Shown piece after piece: positions 42,598-51,628 of a DNA stretch of 64,000 bases (the first letter of the stretch is position 1; each line of letters begins with the position of its first letter). The DNA is from Oscillospiraceae bacterium (GTDB taxonomy: Bacteria > Bacillota > Clostridia > Oscillospirales > Oscillospiraceae): contig JAFYAU010000030.1 in assembly GCA_017540565.1 (NCBI GenBank), positions 1 to 64,000 on the forward strand, written 5' to 3'. The notes below the pieces were generated by a model. The model was not told the origin of the DNA. It did not search any database and saw nothing but the letters and a program-made list of their open reading frames with translations. The position numbers and the translations under genes are program-made.

Positions 42598-42701
42598 AAT
42601 GTTTTCCTTTCGTGGTAATGACAACATATCTTCCGGGCTCATTATAGTATGCTGTGACCGTAAAGACAAGAAGAACCGGACCGGAAACGGAGGAACATGA
42701 C

Positions 42702-43427
42702 ATGGTGCGGAAGATCATCCATATCGACGAGGAGAAATGCACGGGCTGCGGCCTGTGCGCGGAGGCCTGCCACGAGGGAGCCATCGAGATGGTGGACGGC
42801 AAGGCGAAACTGACCAGGGAGGACTACTGCGACGGCCTGGGCGACTGCCTGCCCGCCTGCCCGGCGGGGGCCATCACCTTCGAGGAGCGCGAAGTCCCCG
42901 CGTACGACGCGAAAGCCATGGAGGAGTCGAAGGCGGCAAAGGGGGAAAACAGACGCGTTTCCCCGGAGGGTGGCTGCCCCGGGAGCCGGATGCGCGTGCT
43001 GAAGACGCCGGACACCCCGGCGCCCGTTCCCGGCCCCGCGGCGGGGGTGCCGGCCGTATCCCGGCTCGGCCAGTGGCCGTGCCAGATCAAGCTGGTGCCG
43101 GAGAACGCGCCGTACTTCGACGGGGCGAAGCTGCTGGTCGCCGCGGACTGCACGGCCTACGCGTACGCTTCCGTCCACGAGGATTTCATGAAGGGGAGGA
43201 TCACCCTGATTGGATGCCCCAAGCTGGACGGCGTGGATTACAGCGAAAAACTGGGGCGCATCCTGGCTTCGAACGAGATCCGGAGCGTGACGGTCCTGCG
43301 GATGGAGGTGCCCTGCTGCGGCGGCCTCGAGTTTGCCGTGAAGAAGGCCCTGCAGGCCTCGGGGAAGCTCATCCCCTGGCAGGTGGTCACGGTCTCCGTG
43401 GACGGGAAGATCCTGGAGGAGACCTGA
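42702..43427 (+). CDS. Ferredoxin-type 4Fe-4S protein with C-terminal Cys-rich domain
   Basis: A 241-residue protein; ATG 42702 follows GGAGG. Two 4Fe-4S motifs lie at the N-terminus (CTGCGLCAEACHE and YCDGLGDCLPACPAGA). A variable linker with GCPGSRM follows. The C-terminal domain (about 120-241) has AADCTAYAYASVHEDF, LIGCPKLDG and MEVPCCGGLEFAVKKA. Such proteins are common in anaerobes beside Crp/Fnr regulators and hybrid-cluster genes. Electron transfer is certain in kind but the partner is unknown. A terminator follows. Confidence 0.88.
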   Translation: MVRKIIHIDEEKCTGCGLCAEACHEGAIEMVDGKAKLTREDYCDGLGDCLPACPAGAITFEEREVPAYDAKAMEESKAAKGENRRVSPEGGCPGSRMRVLKTPDTPAPVPGPAAGVPAVSRLGQWPCQIKLVPENAPYFDGAKLLVAADCTAYAYASVHEDFMKGRITLIGCPKLDGVDYSEKLGRILASNEIRSVTVLRMEVPCCGGLEFAVKKALQASGKLIPWQVVTVSVDGKILEET

Positions 43428-43442
43428 GGACGGAAATAGATT

Positions 43443-43478
43443 CGGCCGGCGGAACGTTCTGTTCCGCCGGCCGTTTTT
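43443..43478 (+). terminator. Terminator of the ferredoxin-type gene
   Basis: CGGCCGGCGGAAC (43443-43455) pairs with 43461-43473 around GTTCT and is followed by five T. It also separates the convergent ABC-F gene. Confidence 0.88.
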
Positions 43479-43486
43479 CACGTGCT

Positions 43487-45370
43487 TCAGTCTGTCTGTT
43501 CCGCCAGCTCCATCCACTGGTCCATCAGTTCCTCGAGACGGGCGTTTTCCCGCTCGGAGGCCTCCTGCAGTTCGGAGAGCCGGACATAGTCCGTGGCGTT
43601 CTCCTGGATCTCCTGCCCGAGCTTCGCCAGAAGCGCTTCCTGATCGGCGATCTGCTTTTCCAGCCGCGCCAGGGTGCGCTCGGCGTTCCGCGGCCGCGCC
43701 GGCTTCTCCCTCACAGGTTTCGGAGCCTTCGCCTCCGCGGGCTTCTTCTCCGCGGGGCGGGGGAGGGGCCGGGCGTATTTCGCGCGGTACTCGTCGTAGG
43801 TCCCGCGGAAATCCCGGATGGTGCCGCCGGCCAGTTCCCAGATGCGCGTGGCGAACCGGTTGGTGAAGTACCGGTCGTGGCTGACGAAGATCAGGGTGCC
43901 CTCATAGGCCTCCAGCGCCTGCTCGATCCACTCGCGGGACGCGATGTCCAGATGGTTGGTGGGTTCGTCCAGGATCAGGAGGTTCAGCGTCTCGCCCATG
44001 AGGATGCACAGCTTCAGGCGGCTCTTCTCGCCGCCGGACAGGTCCTGCACGCGCTTGAAGACGTCCTCCCCGGAGAACTTGAAGCTGCCCAGGCGGTTCC
44101 TCGCCGTCTGCGGGGTGCACTTCGCGTCGTACAGCATCGTGTCCAGCAGCGTGCGCTCCGGATGCTCGAAGGTCACGGCCTGGGGCAGGTACGCCGTCTT
44201 CACCTGGGGGCCGGTGCGCACGTAGCCGGTGTCCGGCCGCTCCCGGTTCAGCAGGATCTTCAGCAGCGTGGTCTTTCCCGTGCCGTTGTCGCCGATCAGG
44301 GCGATGCGCTCGCCGCCCTTGATCTGCAGCTCGGGCAGCTCGAACAGCATCCGCCCGTCGAAACTCTTGGAAACGCCCCGGATCAGCATGACCTCGTCGG
44401 CGTCGAAGGCGGCCTCGCCGAAGCCGGCTCTCATGACCTTCTCCTTATCCGGACGTTCGGTGGTCACCAGGCGTTCGATGCGGCTCTCGATGGCGAAGGC
44501 CTTCTTCACCAGGCGCTGGTTCCCGGTGCCCCACTGGTGCAGCCGGTCCGCGGCGGCCTGGAGCCGCTTCGCCTCCGCCTGTTCCGCCTCGTAGCGCTTG
44601 AGCTGGAGCTCGTACCGGCGCTGCTTCTCCTCGGCGAAGAAGGTGTAGCTCCCGCTGTAGAACTCCGCCTTCCCGTTGACCAGCTCGATGATGCGGGTCA
44701 CGGTGTTGTCCAGGAATCGGCGGTCGTGGGAGATGGTGAGCACCGTCCCTTTGAAGCGCCCGAGATAGTCCTCCAGCCACTCCACGGCGTTCACGTCCAG
44801 ATGGTTGGTGGGCTCGTCCAGCAGCAGGATGTCCGTCTTCTCCAGGATCAGCCGCGCCAGGTTGACGCGGGTCTGCTCCCCGCCGGACAGGGTGCTGAAC
44901 AGCTGGGCGCGCTGGGACGGGGGGATCCCCAGGCCGTTGGCGACCCGGTTGACCTCATGGTCCATGTCGTAGCCGCCCAGACGGCGGTACTCCTCGAGCA
45001 GGCGGTCGTATTCCGGCGGGATGGCACCGCCGGCGTCCTCCGCCATGCGGGCCTCCAGCTCGTCGAGCTTTCTCCGGACGGCGAAGGCCTGCCGGTACGC
45101 GTCCCTCAGCACGTCCTCCGCCGTGTAGTCCGGCGGGAAGACGGGGATCTGGGTGATGAGTCCGACGGGCTTGCCCGGCGCGAGGATCACGTCGCCCTCG
45201 TCGGAGGACAGTTCGCCGCAGATGATGCGGAACAGGGTGGTCTTGCCGGCCCCGTTTTTGCCGAGCAGGCCGACCCGCTCGCCGCTGTTGATGTCGAAGG
45301 TCACGCCGTTGAGGATGTTCTCGCCCTCTTCGAACGCCTTGACGACGCGCTGTACGGAGATGTCGATCAT
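43487..45370 (-). CDS. ABC-F family ATPase (ribosome-associated)
   Basis: A 627-residue protein with two ATPase domains and no membrane part. Walker A motifs are GKNGAGKTT and GDNGTGKTT; signatures are LSGGEQTR and LSGGEKSR; Walker B ends in LLLDEPTNHLD and LILDEPTNHLD. A charged linker joins the domains and a C-terminal coiled coil (about 540-627) follows, as in Uup/YdiF-type members. ABC-F proteins act on the ribosome, in some cases giving antibiotic resistance, but this sequence looks like a housekeeping type. Confidence 0.95.
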   Translation of the reverse strand: MIDISVQRVVKAFEEGENILNGVTFDINSGERVGLLGKNGAGKTTLFRIICGELSSDEGDVILAPGKPVGLITQIPVFPPDYTAEDVLRDAYRQAFAVRRKLDELEARMAEDAGGAIPPEYDRLLEEYRRLGGYDMDHEVNRVANGLGIPPSQRAQLFSTLSGGEQTRVNLARLILEKTDILLLDEPTNHLDVNAVEWLEDYLGRFKGTVLTISHDRRFLDNTVTRIIELVNGKAEFYSGSYTFFAEEKQRRYELQLKRYEAEQAEAKRLQAAADRLHQWGTGNQRLVKKAFAIESRIERLVTTERPDKEKVMRAGFGEAAFDADEVMLIRGVSKSFDGRMLFELPELQIKGGERIALIGDNGTGKTTLLKILLNRERPDTGYVRTGPQVKTAYLPQAVTFEHPERTLLDTMLYDAKCTPQTARNRLGSFKFSGEDVFKRVQDLSGGEKSRLKLCILMGETLNLLILDEPTNHLDIASREWIEQALEAYEGTLIFVSHDRYFTNRFATRIWELAGGTIRDFRGTYDEYRAKYARPLPRPAEKKPAEAKAPKPVREKPARPRNAERTLARLEKQIADQEALLAKLGQEIQENATDYVRLSELQEASERENARLEELMDQWMELAEQTD

Positions 45371-45400
45371 GCGGCACCGCCTCCTTTCGTCTGCAGAATT

Positions 45401-45427
45401 CAGCGCCGGGCGGGCAGGCCCGGCGCT
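45401..45427 (-). terminator. Hairpin between fba and the ABC-F gene
   Basis: CAGCGCCGGGC (45401-45411) pairs with GCCCGGCGCTG (45417-45427 region) around a short loop. No T-run is present on the minus strand, so read-through into the ABC-F gene is possible. Confidence 0.55.
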
Positions 45428-45450
45428 GCGCGGTCACCGGAAGGTCCCGG

Positions 45451-46386
45451 TCAGATCTTGTCGTTGCTGCCCAGCACGGCGGTGATCTTGTGCCGCACCA
45501 GGTCCCGGATGTTGTCCCGTCCGGGGGTCAGGTACTTGCGGGGGTCGAAGTCCGCGGGGTTGGCCGCGAGATGGGCCCGCACGCCGGCCGTCATGGCCAG
45601 GCGCAGGTCGGAATCGATGTTGATCTTGCACACCGCCATGGAGGCGGCCTTCCGGAGCATGTCCTCCGGCACGCCGATGGCGTCGGGCATGTTCCCGCCG
45701 TTGGCGTTGATCTGCGCCACGTACTCGGGGATCACGGAGCTGGCGCCGTGCAGGACGATGGGGAAGACGGGCAGGCGCTCGGCCACCTTCTCGAGGATGT
45801 CGAAGCGGAGCTGGGGCTTGGTGCCGGGCTTGAACTTGTAGGCGCCGTGGCTGGTGCCGATGGCGATGGCCAGGGAATCCACCCCGGTGCGGGCGACGAA
45901 CTCCTCGACCTCCTCGGGACGGGTGTAGCTGCTGTCCTCGGGACGGACGTTCACGTCGTCCTCCACGCCGGCCAGGCGGCCCAGTTCGCCCTCCACGACC
46001 ACGCCGTGATCGTGGGCGTACTCCACGACCTGCCGGGTGAGGGCGATGTTGTCCTCAAAACTGTGCTTGCTGCCGTCGATCATCACGCTGGTGAAGCCGC
46101 CGTCGATGCAGCCCTTGCAGATCTCGAAGCTCTCGCCGTGGTCCAGATGGACGCAGATGGGCAGGCCGGTGTCGGCCTCCGCCGCCTCAATCAGCTTCAT
46201 CAGGTACACGTGCTTGGCATATTTCCTGGCGCCCGCGGACACCTGGAGGATCAGCGGGGAACGGCACTCGGCCGCCGCCTCGGTGATGCCCTGGATGATC
46301 TCCATGTTGTTTACGTTGAAAGCGCCGATGGCGTATCCCTCGCGGTAGGCGCGCTCGAACATCCCGGTAGAAGTCACGATTGGCAT
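45451..46386 (-). CDS. fba: Class II fructose-1,6-bisphosphate aldolase
   Basis: A 311-residue zinc aldolase of glycolysis. I chose ATG 46386 (MPIVTSTGMFERAYREGYAI), which is the family N-terminus and lies ten bases after GGAAG; an ATG two codons earlier is also possible. Zinc/phosphate motifs are CVHLDHGE, GFTSVMIDGS, VEGELGRLAG and LHGASS. It is divergent from the phosphofructokinase gene, grouping two consecutive glycolytic steps. Confidence 0.96.
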   Translation of the reverse strand: MPIVTSTGMFERAYREGYAIGAFNVNNMEIIQGITEAAAECRSPLILQVSAGARKYAKHVYLMKLIEAAEADTGLPICVHLDHGESFEICKGCIDGGFTSVMIDGSKHSFEDNIALTRQVVEYAHDHGVVVEGELGRLAGVEDDVNVRPEDSSYTRPEEVEEFVARTGVDSLAIAIGTSHGAYKFKPGTKPQLRFDILEKVAERLPVFPIVLHGASSVIPEYVAQINANGGNMPDAIGVPEDMLRKAASMAVCKINIDSDLRLAMTAGVRAHLAANPADFDPRKYLTPGRDNIRDLVRHKITAVLGSNDKI

Positions 46387-46490
46387 GTGCATGCACTTCC
46401 TTTCCTCAGATAGGCCTATTCTATCATAAGGAGAACGGATTTCAAAGAGGGAATCGCGGGATCGGGCGGCGAAAAAACGGAGCGGCCGGA

Positions 46491-46519
46491 TTGCGCCGCC
46501 CTTCCGCCTGTGGTAAGAT
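46491..46519 (+). promoter_or_regulatory. Promoter of the phosphofructokinase gene
   Basis: TTGCGC (46491-46496) and TAAGAT (46514-46519) are separated by 17 bp, 36 bp before the ATG. Confidence 0.55.
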
Positions 46520-46554
46520 GGCGGTGTAAGATCTGTGAGCAAAGGAGAGGTTGT

Positions 46555-47820
46555 ATGGATACAAAACAGCCCCTGAGGGGAGCCTGCGTGCTCGGACAGT
46601 CCGGCGGCCCCACCGCCGTGATCAACGCCAGCGCCTACGGCGTCATCCGGGCCGCGCTGGACGAGCCGGTCATCACCGCCGTGTACGGGGCGGACCACGG
46701 CATCACCGGCGTGCTCAACGACATCCTGTACGATATGGGTCAGGAGGACCCGGCGGAGCTGGAGCTGCTGCTCCACACGCCGTCCTCGGAACTGGGATCC
46801 TGCCGGTACAAGCTGGCCGATCCCGATAAGGACGACACCGACTACCGACGCATCCTGGAGATCTTCCGAAAGTATGATATCCGCTATTTCTTCTACAACG
46901 GCGGCAACGACAGCATGGATACCTGCAGCAAGATCAGCAGGTACATGAGCAGTGTCGGCTACGAGTGCCGGGTCATGGGCGTGCCGAAGACCATCGACAA
47001 CGACCTGTTCGGCACCGACCACTGCCCGGGCTACGGAAGCGCCGCGCGCTACATCGCCACATCCGTGGCGGAGGTAAACCGGGACAACCGCGTGTATCCC
47101 ACGGGATCCGTGTGCATCATGGAGATCATGGGGCGCCACGCCGGCTGGCTGACCGCGGCCGCCGCCCTGGCGGGGGAGTGCGGAGAAGCCCCGGACCTCA
47201 TCTATCTCCCGGAGCGTCCCTTTGACAGGGAGAAGTTCCTGAAGGACGTCGCGGAAGTCTACAAAAGAAAGAACAGCTGCCTCGTCGCGGTATCCGAGGG
47301 CGTGCGCTACGCCGACGGCACGTTCGTGTCCGAGGCGAAGGAGTCCTCCACCGACGGCTTCGGCCACGCGCAGCTGGGCGGCCTGGCCGCCATCCTGGCG
47401 GACATGGTCAAGAAGGCCCTGGGCTGCAAGGTGCGCGCCATCGAGCTGAGCCTGCTGCAGAGGGCCGGGGCGCACCTGGCCAGCGGCACGGACATCCGGG
47501 AGGCGTTCGCCGCGGGCCGTTTCGCGGTGGAGAGCGCCGTGGCCGGCATGACGGACAAGATGGTGGGATTCGTCAGGGACGAGAAGGACGGGAAGTACGT
47601 GTGCCGCTATGTGCTGCTCCCCCTGGAGACCGTCGCCAACGCGGAGAAGAAGGTGCCCGAAGAGTGGATCACTCCCGAGGGCAACGGCGTGACGGAGGAC
47701 TTCATCCGCTACGCGCTTCCTCTGGTGGACGGGGACAACGACCGGAAGCTGGTCGGAGGCCTGCCGAAGTTCGCCCGGCTGAAGAAGGTCCGGGCGGTGC
47801 CCGCCGGACAGGAAGCATGA
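46555..47820 (+). CDS. pfp: Phosphofructokinase, PPi-dependent type
   Basis: A 421-residue enzyme, start ATG 46555 after AAAGGAG. The nucleotide-loop motif reads GGNDS, with Asp where ATP-dependent enzymes have Gly. The catalytic motif PKTIDND has Lys where ATP enzymes have Gly. Both are hallmarks of the pyrophosphate-dependent class. It phosphorylates fructose-6-phosphate reversibly using PPi, common in anaerobic Clostridia. MEIMGRHAGWL is the substrate-binding motif. Confidence 0.92.
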   Translation: MDTKQPLRGACVLGQSGGPTAVINASAYGVIRAALDEPVITAVYGADHGITGVLNDILYDMGQEDPAELELLLHTPSSELGSCRYKLADPDKDDTDYRRILEIFRKYDIRYFFYNGGNDSMDTCSKISRYMSSVGYECRVMGVPKTIDNDLFGTDHCPGYGSAARYIATSVAEVNRDNRVYPTGSVCIMEIMGRHAGWLTAAAALAGECGEAPDLIYLPERPFDREKFLKDVAEVYKRKNSCLVAVSEGVRYADGTFVSEAKESSTDGFGHAQLGGLAAILADMVKKALGCKVRAIELSLLQRAGAHLASGTDIREAFAAGRFAVESAVAGMTDKMVGFVRDEKDGKYVCRYVLLPLETVANAEKKVPEEWITPEGNGVTEDFIRYALPLVDGDNDRKLVGGLPKFARLKKVRAVPAGQEA

Positions 47821-47861
47821 CAGAAAAAACGACGGCCGGACCGGCCGCCGAATGATGAATA

Positions 47862-47894
47862 ACAGGCCCATCCGCACTCTGCGGATGGGCCTGT
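47862..47894. terminator. Bidirectional terminator between pfp and aroK
   Basis: ACAGGCCCATCCGCA (47862-47876) pairs perfectly with 47880-47894 around CTC. It lies between convergent genes. Confidence 0.8.
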
Positions 47895-47906
47895 CTCCGT
47901 ATTGTC

Positions 47907-48413
47907 CTACAGTTCGTCCGGCGGCACCTGCTTCAGGATCTCCTCAATGACCCCTTCGGGCGTGAGCCCGGAACAGGAGACCGTCACGTCCGCCCACTTC
48001 TCGTAAAGAGGGGCGCGCACGGCGTACACATCGCGGATCGTCTCCCCGGGGTTCATGGCGATGCCCCGGGTGGTGATGTTCCTGATGCGCCTCTCGATCT
48101 CGTCGGGTTCCAGTTTCAGATAGACCACGACGCCGCTTTCCCGCAGATGCTCCATCGCGCGGTCCCCGAAGATGGCGCTGCCGCCGGTGGCGATGACGCA
48201 GCGGCTCACCACCAGACCGGAGATGACCCGCTCCTCCGTCCGGAGGAAGGCGTCGATGCCGTTGCGTTCGATGGTCCTGTACAGCAGCTCGCCGGTCTGC
48301 CCCTGAATGACCAGGTCGCAGTCCACGAAGCCGTAGCCGATGGTCTTGGCCAGCAGGACGCCCACGGTGCTCTTGCCCGCGCCGGGCATCCCTATAAGTA
48401 CGATGTTGCGCAT
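47907..48413 (-). CDS. aroK: Shikimate kinase
   Basis: A 168-residue P-loop kinase with Walker A GMPGAGKST. The shikimate-binding Asp and Arg lie in FVDCDLVIQ and FLRTEERV, and GGSAIF is the GGG-like loop (normally GGG, here GGS). It phosphorylates shikimate in the aromatic amino-acid pathway. It lies 25 bp after mgtE and is probably co-transcribed with it. Confidence 0.88.
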   Translation of the reverse strand: MRNIVLIGMPGAGKSTVGVLLAKTIGYGFVDCDLVIQGQTGELLYRTIERNGIDAFLRTEERVISGLVVSRCVIATGGSAIFGDRAMEHLRESGVVVYLKLEPDEIERRIRNITTRGIAMNPGETIRDVYAVRAPLYEKWADVTVSCSGLTPEGVIEEILKQVPPDEL

Positions 48414-48438
48414 CCGTCAACGGTCCTTTCTTTCGGGG

Positions 48439-49794
48439 TCACAGGCCCAGCAGCATGCGGGCGAAGGAGAAGTAGATCAGCAGACTCAGAGCGTCCACGA
48501 TGGTCGTGATGAACGGGCTGGCCATGACGGCCGGGTCGAAGCCGATCTTCTTGGCCAGGATGGGCAGAGTGCAGCCCACGACCTTGGCGGTGAAGACGGT
48601 GGCGATCAGGGTCAGGCAGACGACGAGGGACACGGTGAAGCCGACGTGGTTGATCAGCATCAGCTTGGCGAAGTTCACGACGGCCAGGGCGATGCCGCAG
48701 AGGACCGCGACGCGGACCTCCTTCCAGATGACCCGGAGGATGTCCGAGAACTCGATCTCGTGCAGGGACAGGCCGCGGATGATGGTCACGGATGCCTGGC
48801 CGCCGCTGTTGCCGCCCGTGTCCATCAGCATGGGCACGAAGGAGACCAGCACGATGCAGGAGGCCAGCGCCCCCTCGAAATGGGTCAGGATGGATCCGGT
48901 GAAGGTGGCGGACACCATCAGGAGCAGCAGCCACGGGATGCGGCTCTTGAAGATGCTCCACACGGACAGCTTCAGATAGGGCTTGTCCGACGGCGTGATG
49001 GCGGCCATCTTCTCCATGTCCTCCGTGGCCTCGTCGGTCAGAACGTCGATGGCGTCGTCGACGGTGACGATGCCGACGAGACGGCCCTCTCCGTCCACGA
49101 CGGGCAGGGCGGTGAAGTCGTATTTGGCGAAGCACTCGGCCACGCTCTCCTGGTCCTCCTGGGTCGTCACGGAGATCACGTTGGGTTCCATGATCTCCTC
49201 CATCGTGTCGTCCTCCGGAGCGAGGATCAGGGAACGGATCGAGACGGCGCCGATCAGGTGGCGGCGGTCGTCCGTGATGTAGCAGACGTTGACCGTCTCC
49301 TTGTCGATGCCGGTGCGGCGGATGTGCTTGATGGCGTCCTCGGTGGTCATGTCCGGCCGCAGCTCCACGTACTCCGTGGTCATGATGCTGCCGGCGGAAT
49401 CCTCCGGATACTTCAGCATCTCGTTGATCAGCCGGCGGGTCTCGGGTTCGGCCTGGGCCAGGATGCGCTTGACGACGTTGGACGGCATCTCCTCGACGAG
49501 GTCGACGGCGTCGTCCATGTACAGTTCGTCCACGATCTCCTTCAGCTCGCTGTCGGAGAAGCTGCGGATCAGGTCCTCCTGCACGTCGGGCTCCATCTCG
49601 ACGAAGGTCTCCGCGGCCAGCTCCTTCGGGAGCAGGCGGAAGAGCAGGGAGATGCGGTTGTGCGGGAGTTCGGAGAACAGGGCGGCGATGTCCGCCCCGT
49701 TGAGAGTGACCAGGATGTCCTTGAGGGTGCCGTACTTCTTTTTTTCCAGCAGCGACTCCAGGGTCGAGGTCACGGTCGCGGTAATTTCTGCCAT
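48439..49794 (-). CDS. mgtE: Magnesium transporter MgtE
   Basis: A 451-residue Mg2+ channel with start at 49794 after AGGAGG. An N-terminal helical Mg-sensing domain (about 10-130) is followed by a CBS pair (about 135-255, with GAVSIRSLILAPED). Five membrane helices follow with MDTGGNSGGQAS, the pore motif. An M-box riboswitch and a short reading frame precede it, so expression should fall when Mg2+ is plentiful. Confidence 0.96.
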   Translation of the reverse strand: MAEITATVTSTLESLLEKKKYGTLKDILVTLNGADIAALFSELPHNRISLLFRLLPKELAAETFVEMEPDVQEDLIRSFSDSELKEIVDELYMDDAVDLVEEMPSNVVKRILAQAEPETRRLINEMLKYPEDSAGSIMTTEYVELRPDMTTEDAIKHIRRTGIDKETVNVCYITDDRRHLIGAVSIRSLILAPEDDTMEEIMEPNVISVTTQEDQESVAECFAKYDFTALPVVDGEGRLVGIVTVDDAIDVLTDEATEDMEKMAAITPSDKPYLKLSVWSIFKSRIPWLLLLMVSATFTGSILTHFEGALASCIVLVSFVPMLMDTGGNSGGQASVTIIRGLSLHEIEFSDILRVIWKEVRVAVLCGIALAVVNFAKLMLINHVGFTVSLVVCLTLIATVFTAKVVGCTLPILAKKIGFDPAVMASPFITTIVDALSLLIYFSFARMLLGL

Positions 49795-49818
49795 GGTGTT
49801 CCTCCTTCTGAATGGGAT

Positions 49819-49834
49819 GCCCGGAAGACCGGGC
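49819..49834 (-). other. Small hairpin before mgtE
   Basis: GCCCGG and CCGGGC flank four bases about 25 bp upstream of the mgtE start and just upstream of its ribosome binding site. Its effect is unknown. Confidence 0.3.
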
Positions 49835-49866
49835 TCAGACAAGAGCAAGACACGAACATGGCCGAA

Positions 49867-49962
49867 TCAGCCGGCAGTCACGACGGACGCCGGCTCCGAC
49901 CCTCCGTTCACGGGCAGGGTACTTCGGCCGGGTATCGCGCCGTTACCGTTGTCAGCGTCCAT
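49867..49962 (-). CDS. Putative 31-residue leader peptide between M-box and mgtE
   Basis: A short frame begins with ATG at 49962, preceded by GAGGTG at good spacing (complement of 49969-49976). It encodes MDADNGNGAIPGRSTLPVNG followed by 11 residues. It lies after the riboswitch terminator and 72 bp before mgtE. It could be a regulatory uORF or chance; composition is soluble and Gly/Pro-rich. Confidence 0.35.
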   Translation of the reverse strand: MDADNGNGAIPGRSTLPVNGGSEPASVVTAG

Positions 49963-49988
49963 CGTTTTCACCTCGCATTTCAGAGAAT

Positions 49989-50015
49989 AAAAAATACCGC
50001 GGCGGCAGGCGCGGC
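49989..50015 (-). terminator. Riboswitch-associated terminator
   Basis: On the minus strand GCCGCG (50010-50015) pairs with CGCGGT (49996-50001, one G-U) and is followed by six T. It lies about 60 bp downstream of the M-box aptamer and is the likely off-switch. Confidence 0.6.
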
Positions 50016-50074
50016 GGCATCGAACAGGCAGATCCACCGTCCGAGCTTCAGCTTCGCAGGGCTTGAAGCTGCGT

Positions 50075-50185
50075 TGGATCATGCCTTGCGTTCGACAAGA
50101 TCTGTTGGACCATCGCATGGTGTCTCCACCATTTTGCGGCAGCAGCCCGTATCCCTGCGGTAGCCTTGCCTACCGGATATCTTAC
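50075..50185 (-). ncRNA. M-box (ykoK) magnesium riboswitch
   Basis: On the minus strand the leader reads GGTAGGCAAGGCTACC, then GGGCTGCTGCCGCAAAATGG, TGGAGACACCA and GGTCCAACAG, followed by TCGAACGCAAGG. These match the order of the conserved M-box blocks (GTTAGGTGAGGC..., GGCTACTGCC, GGAGAC, GGTCAACAG). A TTGACA/TAAAAT promoter lies just upstream and a T-run terminator downstream, before mgtE. Mg2+ binding should favour termination. Confidence 0.85.
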
Positions 50186-50191
50186 CCGTTA

Positions 50192-50220
50192 ATTTTAGAA
50201 CGATTCCCCAGTGCTGTCAA
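50192..50220 (-). promoter_or_regulatory. Promoter of the M-box/mgtE transcript
   Basis: On the minus strand TTGACA (50215-50220) and TAAAAT (50192-50197) are separated by exactly 17 bp. The start would be near 50185, right at the aptamer's 5' end. Confidence 0.75.
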
Positions 50221-50255
50221 TTCAAAAAATCTGGAAAGGGGGTTCTTTTTCGCAT

Positions 50256-50285
50256 AAAAATCCGCCCGCCGGGAAGGCGGGCGGA
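50256..50285 (-). terminator. Terminator of ackA
   Basis: TCCGCCCGCC (50261-50270) pairs with 50276-50285 and is followed on the minus strand by five T. Confidence 0.88.
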
Positions 50286-50300
50286 GAAGAGGATATGGGA

Positions 50301-51503
50301 TCAGTTGCCGGACACGATGGCCAGCGCGTCGCGGGCGATGACGAGCTCCTCGTTCGTGGGGATCACGTACACCTGGACTTTGCTGTCCCCGGCGGAGATC
50401 TTCTGCAGCTTGCCGCGGCACTTGTTGGCCTCGGCGTCCAGCTTCACGCCCAGGAACTCCAGACCCTTGAGAATGTTGGCGCGGACCTCGGGGGAGTTCT
50501 CGCCGATGCCGGCGGTGAACACGATGCCGTCCAGGCCGCCCATCGCGGCGGCGTAGGCGCCGATGTACTTTCTCACGGCGTAGTTGAACATGTCCAGAGC
50601 CAGCTGGGCGCGCTCGTTGCCCTCGGCGGCGGCCTTGTCCAGGTCGCGGAAGTCGGAGGAGACGCCGGAGACGGCCAGGACGCCGGACTTCTTGTTCAGC
50701 ATGGTCAGGGTCTCGGAGACGGTGATGCCCTCGAGGTTGCTGATGAACTCCACGACGGCGGGGTCGACGCTGCCGCAGCGGGTGCCCATGGGAACGCCCT
50801 CAAGAGGGGTCAGGCCCATGGAGGTGTCGAAGCACTTGCCGTCCTTCACGGCGGCCATGGAGGAGCCGTTGCCCAGGTGGCAGGTGACGATCTTGCTGCC
50901 CTCGACCGGCAGGCCCATCACGCGGATAGCCTCGGCGGAGACGTAGCGGTGGGAGGTGCCGTGGAAGCCGTAGCGGCGCACGTGGTTCTCCTCATAGTAC
51001 TTGTAGGGGACGGCGTACATGTAGCTGCTGGCCGGCATCGTCTGATGGAAGGCGGTGTCGAACACGGCGATCTGGGGCACGCCGGGCATGGCCTTCTCGC
51101 AGGCCTCGATGCCCATCAGGTTGGCGGGGTTGTGCAGGGGGCCGAGGGGGAAGCACTCGCGGATGGCGTCCTTGACGGCCTCGGTGACCAGCTGGCTGGC
51201 GGTGAACTTGCTGCCGCCGTGCAGCACGCGGTGGCCGACGGCTCCGATCTCATCCATGGAGGCGACGACGCCGTACTCCTCGCTGACGAGCTTGTCCAGG
51301 ACGGCGGCGATGGCTTCGCCGTGGGTGGGGAAGTCCATGTCGGAATCGAAGACCGGCTTGCCGTTGCCCACGGGGGTGTGCTTCAGGTGGCCGTCGATGC
51401 CGATGCGTTCGCACAGGCCCTTGGCGATGATGGTCTCATTCTCCATGTCGAAGACCTGGTACTTCAGGGAGGAGCTCCCTGCGTTGATGACGAGAATTTT
51501 CAT
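50301..51503 (-). CDS. ackA: Acetate kinase
   Basis: A 400-residue ASKHA-fold kinase, starting MKILVINAGSSSLKYQVFDM. VGHRVLHGG, FHGTSH and TCHLGNGSS are the family motifs. It makes acetate and ATP from acetyl phosphate. No phosphotransacetylase gene is adjacent. It is divergent from tmcAL. Confidence 0.97.
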   Translation of the reverse strand: MKILVINAGSSSLKYQVFDMENETIIAKGLCERIGIDGHLKHTPVGNGKPVFDSDMDFPTHGEAIAAVLDKLVSEEYGVVASMDEIGAVGHRVLHGGSKFTASQLVTEAVKDAIRECFPLGPLHNPANLMGIEACEKAMPGVPQIAVFDTAFHQTMPASSYMYAVPYKYYEENHVRRYGFHGTSHRYVSAEAIRVMGLPVEGSKIVTCHLGNGSSMAAVKDGKCFDTSMGLTPLEGVPMGTRCGSVDPAVVEFISNLEGITVSETLTMLNKKSGVLAVSGVSSDFRDLDKAAAEGNERAQLALDMFNYAVRKYIGAYAAAMGGLDGIVFTAGIGENSPEVRANILKGLEFLGVKLDAEANKCRGKLQKISAGDSKVQVYVIPTNEELVIARDALAIVSGN

Positions 51504-51628
51504 GCTTTCATACCCTCTTGATATAATATTTTGAATGATTTACAATGTTTGCAATAAAAAACATTCCGCATTATTTTAATACGGATCACAGGGTTTTACA
51601 ACTGTTATTTTACGCGGAGGGATGCTTT

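Noticed and set aside
46387-47877. Upstream extension of the fba frame across the phosphofructokinase gene
   Set aside because: The family N-terminus and ribosome binding site lie at 46386; the rest is antisense to pfp.
49963-50118. Longer 83-codon frame upstream of the leader peptide
   Set aside because: Its first part runs through the M-box and terminator; only the 49962 ATG has a ribosome binding site.
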